From: Sphingopyxis macrogoltabida
GTDB taxonomy: Bacteria; Pseudomonadota; Alphaproteobacteria; Sphingomonadales; Sphingomonadaceae
Assembly (NCBI RefSeq): GCF_001307295.1
Contig: NZ_CP012700.1
Location: 3,599,001-3,663,000, forward strand
Reading direction: 5' to 3'
DNA: 64,000 bases
Part shown: in pieces, positions 17,190 to 26,262 of the stretch
Layout: each line of letters opens with the position of its first letter
How positions within the stretch are numbered: the stretch's first letter is position 1
Notes under the pieces: generated by a model
Database searches by the model: none
What the model saw: the letters and a program-made list of their open reading frames with translations, nothing else
What the model was told of the DNA's origin: nothing
Translations under genes and position numbers: made by a program

Positions 17190-18731
17190 ATGATGGATTT
17201 CCGTGAGCTTGACCGCCTGAACCGCCGTGACCTGCTGCGCGGCACCGCGATGCTGGGGGCCGGCGCCGCCTTCATGCAGCCACTGCCGCTGCTCGCGCAG
17301 GCGGGGTCGATGAGCGACGTCCGCAAGGCGGTCGAGGCCGGCAAGGATGCGTCGATCAAGCGGCTGCGCGACTGGATCGCCCTTCCCTCGATTGCTGCCG
17401 AGAACCGCAACATGACCGAGGGCGCGGCCTATATGGCCGAACTCGCAAAGGATGCGGGCTTCACCAATGTCGAGATCGTGCCGACCGACGGTCATCCCGG
17501 GGTGTTCGGGACGATCGACGTCGGGGCGAAGCGCACGCTCGGCATCTATTTCATGTACGACGTGAAGCAATATGACCCCGCCGAATGGTCGTCGCCGCCG
17601 CTCGAAGGCAAGATGGTCGACCGCCCCGGCTTCGGCCAGTCGATCATGGGCCGCGGCGCGGTGAACCAGAAGGGTCCCGAAGCGACCTTCCTCGCCGCGC
17701 TCCACGCGATCCGCGCCGCCGGACGCAAGCTGCCGGTCAACATCGTCCTCGTCTGCGAAGGCGAGGAGGAGATCGGATCGCCGCACTTCCGCCAGATCGC
17801 GACCAAGCCCAATATCCTCGCCGCGCTCAAGAAATGCGAGGGCATCTTCATCCCGATGCCGGGTCAGGACAGCAGCGGCAATGTCTCGGTCAACTTGGGG
17901 TCGAAGGGGATCATCGAGCTCGAACTGGTCGCGAGCGGCGAGAAATGGGGCCGCGGACCGAAGAAGGATGTGCATTCGAGCCTGAAGGCGATGGTCGATT
18001 CGCCGGCATGGCGGCTGGTGCAGGCGCTGCAGACGCTGGTCACCAAGGACGGCAACACCCCGGCGATCGAGGGCTGGTTCGAGAATGTCCGCCCGCTGAC
18101 CGAGCGCGAGAAGACGTTGATCCGCGAGGCGGCCAAGGCCGACAATGACGAAGCGCAGATGAAGCAGGCGCTCGGCGTCACCCACTGGATCGACAATCTG
18201 TCTTATGACGACGCGCTGATCCGCCTTGCGCAGGAGCCGACGGTCAATATCGAGGGGCTGGTCGCGGGCTATACCGGCCCGGGCGGGAAGACGGTGCTGC
18301 CCGGCCGCGCGGTCGCCAAGCTCGACCTGCGCCTCGTGCCCAACCAGACGCGCGCCGAGGCGGAGAAGAAGCTGCGCGCGCATCTCGACAAACATGGCTT
18401 CACCGACGTCGAAGTGAACGTCTCGGGCGGTTACGACCCCACCGAGGTCGACGAAAAGAGCAGCCTGATCCGCAGCGAGCTGGCGACTTATAAAAAGCTC
18501 GGCGTGAATGCGAGCCTCAACGCGCGCATGGCGGGGAGCTGGCCCGGCGCGACCTTCACTGCGCCGCCGGTGTCGATCCCGGCGGGGCATTTCGGCATCG
18601 GCCATGGCTCGGGCGCGCATGCTCCCGACGAATATTATCTGATCGATTCGACCAATCCGAAGGTCGCCGGGCTTGTCGATGCGACGATGGGATACGCCGA
18701 GTTCCTCTACACGCTCGCGGCGATCAAATAG
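17190..18731 (+). CDS. Tat-exported M20-family metallopeptidase homologue (second paralogue)
   Basis: 513 residues from the ATG at 17190, chosen because AGAGAGGGG lies just upstream; an open frame continues far into the previous gene but has no better start. It is clearly a paralogue of the protein at 14995, with the same twin-arginine signal (LNRRDLLRG) and long identical blocks. The same changes are present at the metal positions: FMYDVKQYD at 121-129 and GRGAVNQKGPE with Asn159. The Glu cluster and the C-terminal HAPDEYYLID are kept. Conservation of the substitutions in both copies argues that they are functional, not decay. Confidence 0.85.
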   Translation: MMDFRELDRLNRRDLLRGTAMLGAGAAFMQPLPLLAQAGSMSDVRKAVEAGKDASIKRLRDWIALPSIAAENRNMTEGAAYMAELAKDAGFTNVEIVPTDGHPGVFGTIDVGAKRTLGIYFMYDVKQYDPAEWSSPPLEGKMVDRPGFGQSIMGRGAVNQKGPEATFLAALHAIRAAGRKLPVNIVLVCEGEEEIGSPHFRQIATKPNILAALKKCEGIFIPMPGQDSSGNVSVNLGSKGIIELELVASGEKWGRGPKKDVHSSLKAMVDSPAWRLVQALQTLVTKDGNTPAIEGWFENVRPLTEREKTLIREAAKADNDEAQMKQALGVTHWIDNLSYDDALIRLAQEPTVNIEGLVAGYTGPGGKTVLPGRAVAKLDLRLVPNQTRAEAEKKLRAHLDKHGFTDVEVNVSGGYDPTEVDEKSSLIRSELATYKKLGVNASLNARMAGSWPGATFTAPPVSIPAGHFGIGHGSGAHAPDEYYLIDSTNPKVAGLVDATMGYAEFLYTLAAIK

Positions 18732-18750
18732 GGCAAATAGGGGCGAAGCC

Positions 18751-19209
18751 TTGGCGGGAGATCTCAACGGCGTCGCGCATGTCATCCTGACCGCGGGCGA
18801 TTTCGCGCGCTCGACCGCTTTCTGGCGCGCGATGATCGCCTATCTGGACCTCAAGCTGGTGCTCGACAGCGAGCATATGCTTTACGGTGTCGGCGGGCGC
18901 ACGGCGATCGGCATCCGCATCGGCAGCCCCGAAAACGCCGGCAAGCGTTTCGATCAGGGCGCGCCGGGGCTGCACCATGCCTGCTTCCGGATGCGCGACC
19001 GCGCCGCGATCGACGCCGTCCATGCCTTTCTGAGCGCGCGCGACGATATCCACATCGTCCACGCGCCGCAGGAGGAGCCGTGGGCGCCGGGCTATTATTC
19101 GGTGCTCTTCGAGGACCCCGACGGCATCCGCATCGAATTCAACCATGTCCCCGGCGTCGGCCTGCTCGCCGATGGCGAGCAGATCGGCGGCGCCGACGCG
19201 TTCGATTAG
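18751..19209 (+). CDS. VOC-family (glyoxalase/dioxygenase fold) protein
   Basis: 152 residues from a TTG at 18751. No ATG or GTG is in frame nearby, and GGGG stands 7 bases upstream. The VOC pattern is visible: GVAHVILTAGDFARSTAFW with the first His, a GLHHACFRMRD strand, and EDPDGIRIEFNHVPG with the metal Glu. Members include glyoxalase I, extradiol dioxygenases and fosfomycin-type proteins; the substrate cannot be read. It follows the second M20 gene by only 19 bases, so they are probably cotranscribed. Confidence 0.8.
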   Translation: MAGDLNGVAHVILTAGDFARSTAFWRAMIAYLDLKLVLDSEHMLYGVGGRTAIGIRIGSPENAGKRFDQGAPGLHHACFRMRDRAAIDAVHAFLSARDDIHIVHAPQEEPWAPGYYSVLFEDPDGIRIEFNHVPGVGLLADGEQIGGADAFD

Positions 19210-20390
19210 AAGCCGTAGACCAGGGTAAAGCGCGTCAGCGTGTCGAGCTTTTCGATCCCCCGCGGGGGATTGGTGTCGAGTTCGGCCGAATAGGCGAGCC
19301 GCGCCGACAGCGCGCCGGTGAGTTTGGCGTTGAGCGCGGTCAGCGAGCTCACCGCGACGTTGCGCTCGCCGAAAATCGTCGAGGCGACCTGCGTGACGCG
19401 GATGGTCGGCGACAATTGCCAGCCGAAGTCGAGACCGGCCAGCCCGGTCAATTCGCTGTCGGTGAGGCCGGTGATATAGTCGGTGTGCCGCCAGGTCGGG
19501 CCGCCCTTCAGGCTCAGCGACAGGGTTTTCTTGTCGACGACCTTGTACCCCAAGCCGGCCGACACATTCCAGCGCGTGTCGTAGCCGAGGACGCGATCCT
19601 GTTCCCAGCGGCCGAGGCCATAGGCGAAAGCGCGGTCGCTGACCCGATATTGCGGTTCGAGTTCGACGAGGAAGCGTTCGACCGAGGTCCGGCCGTTCGA
19701 GCGCTGGTAATCGGCCTGGGCGCGGAACTTGTGGTTCCAGTCGAGCCCCTTGCGGGCGAGCGCGATGCCGGCGCTGAGCCCCTTCGAACTCGTGTTGCCG
19801 GTGCTCAGCGTCGCGCCGATCTGCCCCTCGCCTTTCCAGTTTTGCCAGATTTTGGCGCTCGCGAGCTTGGCCCGTGCTGCCGCCGCCGCCTCGTCCCTCA
19901 CCCGCTTGCGTTCGGCGCGATAGGCGACGAGTTCTGCATCGATCCTCGCCGCCTCGTCGGGATAGGTGGCTTTCGCCAGCTTTCCCACGGCCTCGACATC
20001 GGCATCCTTGCCGCCCGCGATCGCCGCGGCGAGCATTTCGCCCGCCGGGTCGGGCGGGAGCACCGGCGGATAGATGCCCCGATACTCCGCCAGCATCGCG
20101 TCGATTTCCGCAATATTGCGCGGATTGGCGATCCTCGCGGCCTTAACCACCGCTTCGACATCGGCGTCCGCACCGCTCGCCATCGCGGCCTCGATCATCG
20201 CGCGCGCCGCATCGGGCAAGGCCGGCGGACGCACGATAATTTCGGGCACCGGTACCGGATTGGCGAGCACCGGGTCGGCGAGCGCAGGGTTCGGTTGCGG
20301 CGGGTCGACGGGCTCCTGCGCGGCCTCTGCGGGCGAAGCAAGCATGGTCAGCGGCAGGCAAAGCAGTGCCAGTCGGGGAAGGGCTGTCAC
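19206..20390 (-). CDS. DUF481 outer-membrane beta-barrel protein with duplicated helical N-terminal domain
   Basis: 394 residues from a GTG at 20390, which has AAGGA 7 bases upstream and starts a clean signal peptide ending SPAEAAQ. Residues about 60-105 and 113-160 look like two copies of a helical unit (DADVEAVVKAARIANP...IDAMLAEYR and DADVEAVGKLAKATYP...IDAELVAYR). A DUF481 barrel follows, beginning WKGEGQIGATLSTGNTSSKG and ending in the barrel signature FTLVYGF. The function is unknown; DUF481 proteins are salt- or stress-related outer-membrane proteins. Its stop overlaps the converging VOC gene by 4 bases. Confidence 0.8.
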   Translation of the reverse strand: MTALPRLALLCLPLTMLASPAEAAQEPVDPPQPNPALADPVLANPVPVPEIIVRPPALPDAARAMIEAAMASGADADVEAVVKAARIANPRNIAEIDAMLAEYRGIYPPVLPPDPAGEMLAAAIAGGKDADVEAVGKLAKATYPDEAARIDAELVAYRAERKRVRDEAAAAARAKLASAKIWQNWKGEGQIGATLSTGNTSSKGLSAGIALARKGLDWNHKFRAQADYQRSNGRTSVERFLVELEPQYRVSDRAFAYGLGRWEQDRVLGYDTRWNVSAGLGYKVVDKKTLSLSLKGGPTWRHTDYITGLTDSELTGLAGLDFGWQLSPTIRVTQVASTIFGERNVAVSSLTALNAKLTGALSARLAYSAELDTNPPRGIEKLDTLTRFTLVYGF

Positions 20391-20516
20391 CGAAGGTCCT
20401 TCTCTGGGGGCAGAAGCCGGGTTCGTTCGATCATGGGCGCGGCCGGCGCGCGTCGATGCATCCCTATAACCGGAAAGATGCTGGCATTTCCACCCCGCCT
20501 GCCCCATTTCAAAACC

Positions 20517-20792
20517 ATGTGGATTGCAATCATCGCCATTTTCTGCGCCGGCGTCGGCAATTTCGCGATGCACCGCGCCTTCATGGAAAGCGACGATCCG
20601 CTGGTGCAGCAAATGCTGAAACCGATGACCGACAAGGTCGGGCCCAATATCACCTATGTGTTCGAATTCCTGCTGCTGGTCGGCGCGATGGCGATCGCGA
20701 CGCGTAACTGGTTCACCGCACTGATGGTCTACGGCCTTTACACCATCTTCAACGCGATGGCGTTCAGTTGGGTGACGAACCGGCCGAAGTGA
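20517..20792 (+). CDS. Small membrane protein with two or three spans
   Basis: 91 residues from the ATG at 20517 (MWIAIIAIFCAG); an in-frame ATG at 20478 would add 13 residues. Neither has a strong ribosome site. The hydrophobic segments are about 1-16, 48-62 and 68-85, with the polar KPMTDKVGPNITYVFEF between them. The family is common in sphingomonads but has no known role that I can name. It overlaps the end of the converging GumN-like gene by 29 bases. Confidence 0.65.
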   Translation: MWIAIIAIFCAGVGNFAMHRAFMESDDPLVQQMLKPMTDKVGPNITYVFEFLLLVGAMAIATRNWFTALMVYGLYTIFNAMAFSWVTNRPK

Positions 20793-21738
20793 CACCGGCC
20801 TGCCAAGCGGGTCCACTGATCGGGAGCCCCTGCTTCGCGAGCCTGTCGAGCACGCCGTCCGGCTCGGCCAGCACGCGCAGCGGCACGACCGCTAGCGTCA
20901 CGCCGGGCTGCGCGGCCGCGTCGTTGATCGCGCCGACCCATTGCTGGCGGATTTCCGTACCGAAGCCGTCGGTCGTCCACGGCCAGCAGCGCCCGAGCGC
21001 TTCCTCGAGCGGATTGGCCATCACCGCCGGCACGTCGAACTCGGTCCACGCCCGGCCGCGCGCCGTCACGATATCGCCGCCCGCTTCGGTCGCGGTCATC
21101 GCCGCGTCGAGGCAGGCGATATGCGTTTCGGGCGGTGCGGCGAAGAGATTGTCGAGCATGTCCTCGCCGCGCACCTCGCCGACCGGCTGCGTCGGAATTT
21201 TCGACTGGCGCGCCGCCTTGCGGACGACGTCGGAGGCGTCGTCGGCGGTGTCCTTGTTGAACGACAGGCGTTTCGACAGCAGGTCGAACGCCGTCATCAG
21301 GAAGTTCGAGCGCGCATAATCATGATCGAAACGGGTTTCGAGCGCCCGCAGCCGCTGCATCTGGCGCGCATCGAGATAGTCGGCGGCGACGCGCCCCTTG
21401 GGCAATTTGGTGAGCGCGCCGCCCTTAAAGATCAGCCGCAAGATGTCGCCCGGCGACACCTTCGCCTTGGTGCCGAGGATGACGCGCTGCGCGCGGTCGG
21501 TGGCGCCCTCCAGCCGCTGGGGCCGCCACGGCGTCGCCTTGGGTACCGCGGCGATCTCACCAACGAGAATTACCACCCCGGCGTCGGTGTCGATCGTCCA
21601 CATCGGCGCGCCCGAACGGCGCGCGGTGACGACGATCTCGTCATTGGCATCGGCGGCGGGCGTCTCTGTCGGCGCCGCCTCTGCAGGCGGCACAGCAACC
21701 GTCGCAGCGGCAAGCAGCAGGGCATGAGCAAGGCTCAT
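20764..21738 (-). CDS. TraB/GumN-family exported protein
   Basis: 324 residues from the ATG at 21738, which overlaps the stop of the MBL gene (ATGA). A signal peptide ends near PPAEAA. The remainder resembles TraB/GumN proteins (PF01963): PMWTIDTDAGVVILVGEI near the start, PVGEVRGEDMLDNL in the middle, and PGVTLAVVPLRVLAEPDGVLDRLAKQG at the end. The family is thought to be metal-dependent proteases related to EreA/Tiki, but the usual HGxxH motif is not evident here. It is the third gene of the TrcR-MBL-GumN run. Confidence 0.75.
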   Translation of the reverse strand: MSLAHALLLAAATVAVPPAEAAPTETPAADANDEIVVTARRSGAPMWTIDTDAGVVILVGEIAAVPKATPWRPQRLEGATDRAQRVILGTKAKVSPGDILRLIFKGGALTKLPKGRVAADYLDARQMQRLRALETRFDHDYARSNFLMTAFDLLSKRLSFNKDTADDASDVVRKAARQSKIPTQPVGEVRGEDMLDNLFAAPPETHIACLDAAMTATEAGGDIVTARGRAWTEFDVPAVMANPLEEALGRCWPWTTDGFGTEIRQQWVGAINDAAAQPGVTLAVVPLRVLAEPDGVLDRLAKQGLPISGPAWQAGVTSAGSSPN

Positions 21739-22874
21739 GCGACGCCGTGATACCACCAGACGCCGTCGCGATCCTCGCGGCCCACCCGCCCCTCGACCTC
21801 CAGCCGCTGGAGGTGGGCGAGCGCTTCGCCGGTCGCCATGCCCAATTGCTCGGGACCGATCGGCCGGTTGAACAGCAGCGGAAAGCTGTCGACCGCGCGC
21901 ATCGGTTCCTTCGCGATCGCCTCGGCAAGATTATAGAGCCGCATGCGATGCTCGTCGCGGAGTGCCATCAGGCGGACGTGCAGCCCCTTGAACGGTTCGC
22001 CGTGCGCCGGGCAGACGATGACGTCGCCGGGCACCGTCGCGATCAGCTTGTCGATCGACGCCAGCCATTCGCCGAGCGGGTCGGCGTCGGGTTCGGTGAT
22101 GTTGATCGAGACGTTCGAACTGATCCGCGGCAGCACCTGATCGCCCGATACCAGCACGCCGGCGCGCTCGTTCCACAGGCAGGCATGTTCGGGGCTGTGT
22201 CCCGACCCGACGACGACACGCCATTGATGCGTGCCCATGTCGAGCAGGTCGCCGTCCTTGATCCGCCGGTAGCTGCGCGGCAGCGGGTAGGTCACAAGGC
22301 CGAAGCGGCCCCAGCCGCCGTTCCTCTGCGCCTCGATCTGTTCGTCGTCCCAGCCCGCGGCGCGCGACTGGAGCAGCGCCTCGTCGGGCACGGTCTCGCT
22401 GGTGTCGCCGACGATCATCCGCGCGGTGAGCATCTCGCCGCGCGTCATCCAGAGCTGGACGTCCTGCTTTTTCGCGATCCAGCCGGCGAGTCCGATATGG
22501 TCGGGGTGGAGGTGCGTGCCGATGACGCGCGTGATACGCTTTTCCTTCAGCGCCCCGGCATAAAGCGCCTTCCACGCATCCGAACAGATGGTCAGGCAGA
22601 CGCCGGTGTCGACCACCGCAACGCCCTCTCCCCCGTCAGCGGTAACGTCGTCGAGCAGCCAACTGTTGATATGGCCGAGCGAGCCCGGCATCGGGATGCG
22701 CGCCCAGCTGATCCCGTCGGCGATGCGGATCGTCTCGCCAGCCCCCGGGGCGGCTTCGCCCCACGGATAGGTCAGCCCGGCGCGGCTCGTCGCGGTAAAG
22801 CTGTCGTCCTGCGTCAGCGAGGCGTCCGGCGAGCCGCTGACCGCCGGGATATCGTCCTCGTCGCCGCCTGCCAT
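21735..22874 (-). CDS. MBL-fold metallo-hydrolase (glyoxalase II/LACTB2-like)
   Basis: 379 residues. The metallo-beta-lactamase signature THLHPDHIG is about residue 119, with further ligands in GSGHSPEHACLW and CPAHGEPFKGL. The C-terminal 60 residues look like a winged helix (LAHLQRLEVEGRVG...VWWYHGVA), as in LACTB2-type enzymes that hydrolyse thioesters or nick RNA. It starts 3 bases after the trcR stop and ends in an ATGA overlap with the GumN-like gene, so the three are translationally linked. The substrate is unknown. Confidence 0.85.
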   Translation of the reverse strand: MAGGDEDDIPAVSGSPDASLTQDDSFTATSRAGLTYPWGEAAPGAGETIRIADGISWARIPMPGSLGHINSWLLDDVTADGGEGVAVVDTGVCLTICSDAWKALYAGALKEKRITRVIGTHLHPDHIGLAGWIAKKQDVQLWMTRGEMLTARMIVGDTSETVPDEALLQSRAAGWDDEQIEAQRNGGWGRFGLVTYPLPRSYRRIKDGDLLDMGTHQWRVVVGSGHSPEHACLWNERAGVLVSGDQVLPRISSNVSINITEPDADPLGEWLASIDKLIATVPGDVIVCPAHGEPFKGLHVRLMALRDEHRMRLYNLAEAIAKEPMRAVDSFPLLFNRPIGPEQLGMATGEALAHLQRLEVEGRVGREDRDGVWWYHGVA

Positions 22875-22877
22875 GCG

Positions 22878-23537
22878 TCAGGCCTGTTCTTCGCCGGCTT
22901 CCTCGGCGGCGCGCGCTTCGTTGGCCGCGGTGCGCTCGGCGCGCAGTTCCTCGAGCAGCGCTTCGCGGTCGCCTTCGAAACGGCTGTCCTCGGGCGCCTT
23001 GATGCCGGCCTTCTTCGCCGCCTTGGCGACGAGCGCGTCGAGTTCGCGCTGCGAGCAGAGGCCGAGCGTCACGGGATCCTTGGGCACGATGTTGGCGCTG
23101 TTCCAGTGGCTGCGGTCGCGGATCGCGCCGATCGTGTTGCGCGTCGTGCCGATCAGCTTGCCGATCGCACCGTCCGAAACCTCGGGGTGGTTCTTCAGGA
23201 TCCATGCGATGCCGTCGGGCTTGTCCTGCCGCTTGCTGACCGGGGTGTAGCGCGGGCCGCGGGTGCGGCGGATGGTGTCCTGCGCCTGCACGCTCATCTT
23301 GAGCTTGTAGTTCGGGTCCTGCTGGCCCTTCTCGATTTCGTCCATCGACAGCTCGTGCGCGCGGACCGGATCGCGGCCGGTATATTTGGTCGCCGCAGTC
23401 TCGTCGGCGATCGCCTGCACTTCGAGAATGTGGATGCCGCAATATTCGGCGATCTGCGCGAAAGTGAGACCGGTGTTGTCGACCAGCCAAGCGGCGGTCG
23501 CATGCGGCATCAACGGGGTCGGGTTGGCATTGGCCAT
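22878..23537 (-). CDS. trcR: Cell-cycle transcriptional regulator TrcR (DUF1013)
   Basis: 219 residues from the ATG at 23537, which has GGAG upstream; the upstream frame to 23660 is arginine/proline-rich and unlikely to be coding. The protein has the conserved DUF1013 body: helix-turn-helix-like TFAQIAEYCGIHILEVQAIA, KLKMSVQAQDTIRRTRGPRYTPVSKR, and HPEVSDGAIGKLIGTTRNTI. In Caulobacter TrcR links to cell-cycle transcription (family knowledge). The acidic, alanine-rich tail (EEAGEEQA) is typical. Confidence 0.88.
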   Translation of the reverse strand: MANANPTPLMPHATAAWLVDNTGLTFAQIAEYCGIHILEVQAIADETAATKYTGRDPVRAHELSMDEIEKGQQDPNYKLKMSVQAQDTIRRTRGPRYTPVSKRQDKPDGIAWILKNHPEVSDGAIGKLIGTTRNTIGAIRDRSHWNSANIVPKDPVTLGLCSQRELDALVAKAAKKAGIKAPEDSRFEGDREALLEELRAERTAANEARAAEEAGEEQA

Positions 23538-23749
23538 GACGAAATCTCCAGGCGGAAATAATAAGGGCCGCCCCTCGCGGGGCGGCCGGACATTGAAACG
23601 CGCCTTATACCGGATCGGCGGTGGCGGCAAGGCCCTGCGCCGCGCCGGCTTGGACGTCACTAGACCCTAGGCAATGAGCAGAATATCGTATACTAAATTC
23701 GATATCAGGATCGCCGGCACGGCGGGTCGCAACAGGGAAGGACAGCAAG

Positions 23750-24883
23750 ATGACGATCAGCAGGCGCGATATGATCCGGGGCGGCGGCGCACTGGCGGCC
23801 TTCGCCTGGGCAGCTCCGGCGCTGGGCAAGGCGGCGGACATCGCACCGCTGATGAAGGATGCCGACGCGCTCTATAACGAGTCGATCATCATCGACATGC
23901 TGTGCGACGAATATCGCGATGCGAGCGGGCTCGAACAGATCAAGCTGAGCGGGCTCACCACGATGAGCACCACGCTCGGCGTGCGGCGTCCCGAGAGCCC
24001 GCGCGGCAGTTATATGATGAACGGCTTCACGCGCGACAACGGCATCGCCGACTGCGTCGCGTGGAACAAGTTCATCGCGGAAAACAACACTATCATCGCG
24101 CCGGCGCGCTCGGCCGCCGACATCCGCAGCGCGAAGGCGGCGGGCAAGACGTCGGTGATGCTCAACTTCCAGAACGCGCCGATCGACGGCGAACTCGACA
24201 ATATCGATATGTTCCACGGTCTCGGCATCCGCGTGATGCAGGTCACCTATAACGAACGCAATCTGCTCGGCGACGGATCGACCGAGCGCACCAATGCCGG
24301 GCTCAGCGACTTCGGCATCGCGGCGGTGCACCGGATGAACGAGGTCGGCATCCTCGTCGATTCGTCGCACTCGGGCGCTCAGACGACGATGGACGCGATC
24401 ACCTTTTCGAAGCGTCCGCCGATCATCTCGCACTCCAACTGCGCGGCGCTCAACGAGCATCCCCGCACCAAGTCGGACGAGATCATCCGCGCGCTCGCCA
24501 AGAAGGGCGGCGTGATGGGGCTGACCACGGTCAACACGATGGTGAAGCGCGATTTCCCGGTGACGATGGAACATTGGCTCGACCATGTCGATCACATCGT
24601 CAAGCTGGTCGGGGTCGACCATGTCGGTTTCGGCACCGACACGCTGATCCGCGGCTGGCCGACCGATCCCAAGCAGAAGCAGGAATTCCTCGACGCCTAT
24701 GGCGAGCCCTATTTCAAGTCGAGCTATCGCTTCCGCTATCCGTTCGGGACCGAGGGCATGAACGATGCGAAGAAATGGCGTTTCGCGACGGCAGGCCTGA
24801 TCAAGCGCGGCTACAAGGAAGCCGATATCGTCAAGATCCTCGGCGGCAACTGGCTGCGCGTCATCGCCGACGTCGTCGGCTGA
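23750..24883 (+). CDS. Tat-exported M19 (membrane dipeptidase-like) protein
   Basis: 377 residues with a twin-arginine signal (ISRRDMIRG, hydrophobic to PALGKA). M19 landmarks are visible: VDSSHSGAQTTMDAI, SHSNCAALNEHPRTKSDEI with the substrate-binding Arg, and VDHVGFGTDTLIRG. The usual DxHxD site reads DMLCDE (residues 49-54) and the bridging Glu is Gln141 (LNFQNAP). It therefore belongs to the divergent FQN/YNERN branch. Renal-dipeptidase relatives cleave dipeptides with two zinc ions. AAGGA precedes the ATG. It converges with the quinone oxidoreductase. Confidence 0.85.
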   Translation: MTISRRDMIRGGGALAAFAWAAPALGKAADIAPLMKDADALYNESIIIDMLCDEYRDASGLEQIKLSGLTTMSTTLGVRRPESPRGSYMMNGFTRDNGIADCVAWNKFIAENNTIIAPARSAADIRSAKAAGKTSVMLNFQNAPIDGELDNIDMFHGLGIRVMQVTYNERNLLGDGSTERTNAGLSDFGIAAVHRMNEVGILVDSSHSGAQTTMDAITFSKRPPIISHSNCAALNEHPRTKSDEIIRALAKKGGVMGLTTVNTMVKRDFPVTMEHWLDHVDHIVKLVGVDHVGFGTDTLIRGWPTDPKQKQEFLDAYGEPYFKSSYRFRYPFGTEGMNDAKKWRFATAGLIKRGYKEADIVKILGGNWLRVIADVVG

Positions 24884-24902
24884 CGGTCGTTCAGACCGTC
24901 AG
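24880..24902. terminator. Hairpin shared by two converging stops
   Basis: CTGACGGT-N7-ACCGTCAG spans the last codon and stop of the M19 gene and the stop of the converging oxidoreductase, which are only 7 bases apart. It lacks a clear T-run on either side, so termination is plausible but not certain. Confidence 0.4.
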
Positions 24903-25868
24903 GACGATCTTGCCGACATGCTCGCCCGCCTGCATGCGGGCGTGCGCGGCACCGGCTTCGGCGAGCGGGAAGCTGCGGTCCATCGTCGGCTTCCACGCGC
25001 CCTCCGACAGGCGCGGCCAGAGCGTGCGATGGATCTCGTCGGCGAGCGCCGCCTTGAAGTCGGCGCTGCGCGCTCGCAGCGTCGACCCGGTCATCGTCAG
25101 GCGCCGCCGCATGAGCTGCGAAATGTCGATCTCGGCCTTCGCGCCGCGCTGGAAAGCGATGGTGACATGGCGCCCGTCCTCGGCAAGACACGCAAGGTTG
25201 CGCGGCACATAGTCGCCGCCGACCATGTCGAGCACCGCATCGACGCCGCGTCCGCCGGTAAAAGCCTTCACCGCCTCGACATAGTCCTCGGTGGAATAGT
25301 CGATGGCAAGATCGGCGCCGAGGGCGCGCGCCGCATCGCATTTCGCGGCGCTGCCGCAAGTGACGATCACCTTGATATCGAACAGCCCGCAAAGCCCGAT
25401 CGCGGTGGTCCCGATGCCGCTAGTGCCACCATGGACGAGCACCGTATCGCCTTCCTGCACCCACGCGCGCTCGAACAGATTGTGCCACACGGTGAAGACG
25501 GTTTCGGGGAGCGCCGCGGCCTCGGCCATCGAAAAGCCCCGCGGCACCGGCAGACAGCTTCCCGCCGGCGCGGTGCAATATTCGGCATAGCCGCCGCCCG
25601 CGACCAGCGCACACGCCGCCTGCCCCAGATGCTCGGGATCGCCGCCCGCCCCGATCGCGACGATCGTGCCCGCGACCTCGAGCCCCGGCAGGTCGGACGC
25701 GCCCGGCGGCGGCGGGTAAAAGCCCATGCGTTGCAGCACGTCGGGACGGTTGACGCCCGCCGCGCCGACGCGGATCAGCACCTCGCCCGGCCCCGGTTGC
25801 GGCACGGGGCGGTCCACCGGCTGCAACGTCTCGGGCCCGCCCGGCTCGCTGATCGCGATGGCGGTCAT
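24891..25868 (-). CDS. NAD(P)H-quinone oxidoreductase, zinc-independent MDR type (PIG3-like)
   Basis: 325 residues from the ATG at 25868 (MTAIAISEPGGPETLQPVD). A GTG at 25889 in the same frame has a better ribosome site (GGGGGA) and would add 7 residues. The medium-chain reductase features are GVNRPDVLQRMGFYPPPPGA, the NADPH loop VHGGTSGIGTTAIGL, and GRGVDAVLDMVGGDY. No zinc-ligand cluster is present. The enzyme would reduce quinones or enones with NADPH in the cytosol. It diverges from the DUF1192 gene. Confidence 0.88.
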   Translation of the reverse strand: MTAIAISEPGGPETLQPVDRPVPQPGPGEVLIRVGAAGVNRPDVLQRMGFYPPPPGASDLPGLEVAGTIVAIGAGGDPEHLGQAACALVAGGGYAEYCTAPAGSCLPVPRGFSMAEAAALPETVFTVWHNLFERAWVQEGDTVLVHGGTSGIGTTAIGLCGLFDIKVIVTCGSAAKCDAARALGADLAIDYSTEDYVEAVKAFTGGRGVDAVLDMVGGDYVPRNLACLAEDGRHVTIAFQRGAKAEIDISQLMRRRLTMTGSTLRARSADFKAALADEIHRTLWPRLSEGAWKPTMDRSFPLAEAGAAHARMQAGEHVGKIVLTV

Positions 25869-26028
25869 GCTTGTCGGCACGCTGGTCACGCTAAATCCCC
25901 CACTTTCCACGCCAAAGTCTGGCCCGGATCCCTCGGCCCGCCTTATTGACAGTGCGAGGCCGCGGGTCAACAGTCGCGCACCTTCAATCAGGGCCAGAAC
26001 CGGACCGACTGGCGAGAAAGGATGCGCC

Positions 26029-26226
26029 ATGGACGATGACGACATTCGCCGCCGCCGCGACGATGCGCTCGCGGCACTGACCCGAGAGCCGCTCGACCCG
26101 TTGTCGGTCGACGAACTCGACGAGCGCGTCGCGCTGCTCGAAGCCGAGATCGAGCGCGTCAAGGCGCACAAGGCGGCGGCGGCAAGCCACAAGGCGGTCG
26201 CCGAGGCGCTGTTCAAGAAGGGGTGA
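26029..26226 (+). CDS. DUF1192-family small coiled-coil protein
   Basis: 65 residues from the ATG at 26029 with AAGGA 8 bases upstream. It is acidic at the start (MDDDDIRRRRDD). The diagnostic PLSVDELDERVALLEAEIER is followed by VKAHKAAAASHKAVAEALFKKG, one helix likely to form a coiled coil. DUF1192 proteins are short and conserved in alphaproteobacteria; no function is established. The larger frame open upstream has no start signal. Confidence 0.85.
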   Translation: MDDDDIRRRRDDALAALTREPLDPLSVDELDERVALLEAEIERVKAHKAAAASHKAVAEALFKKG

Positions 26227-26262
26227 CGTCCGGTTTCGGGCGGAAGATGCCGTTCCCACTTT

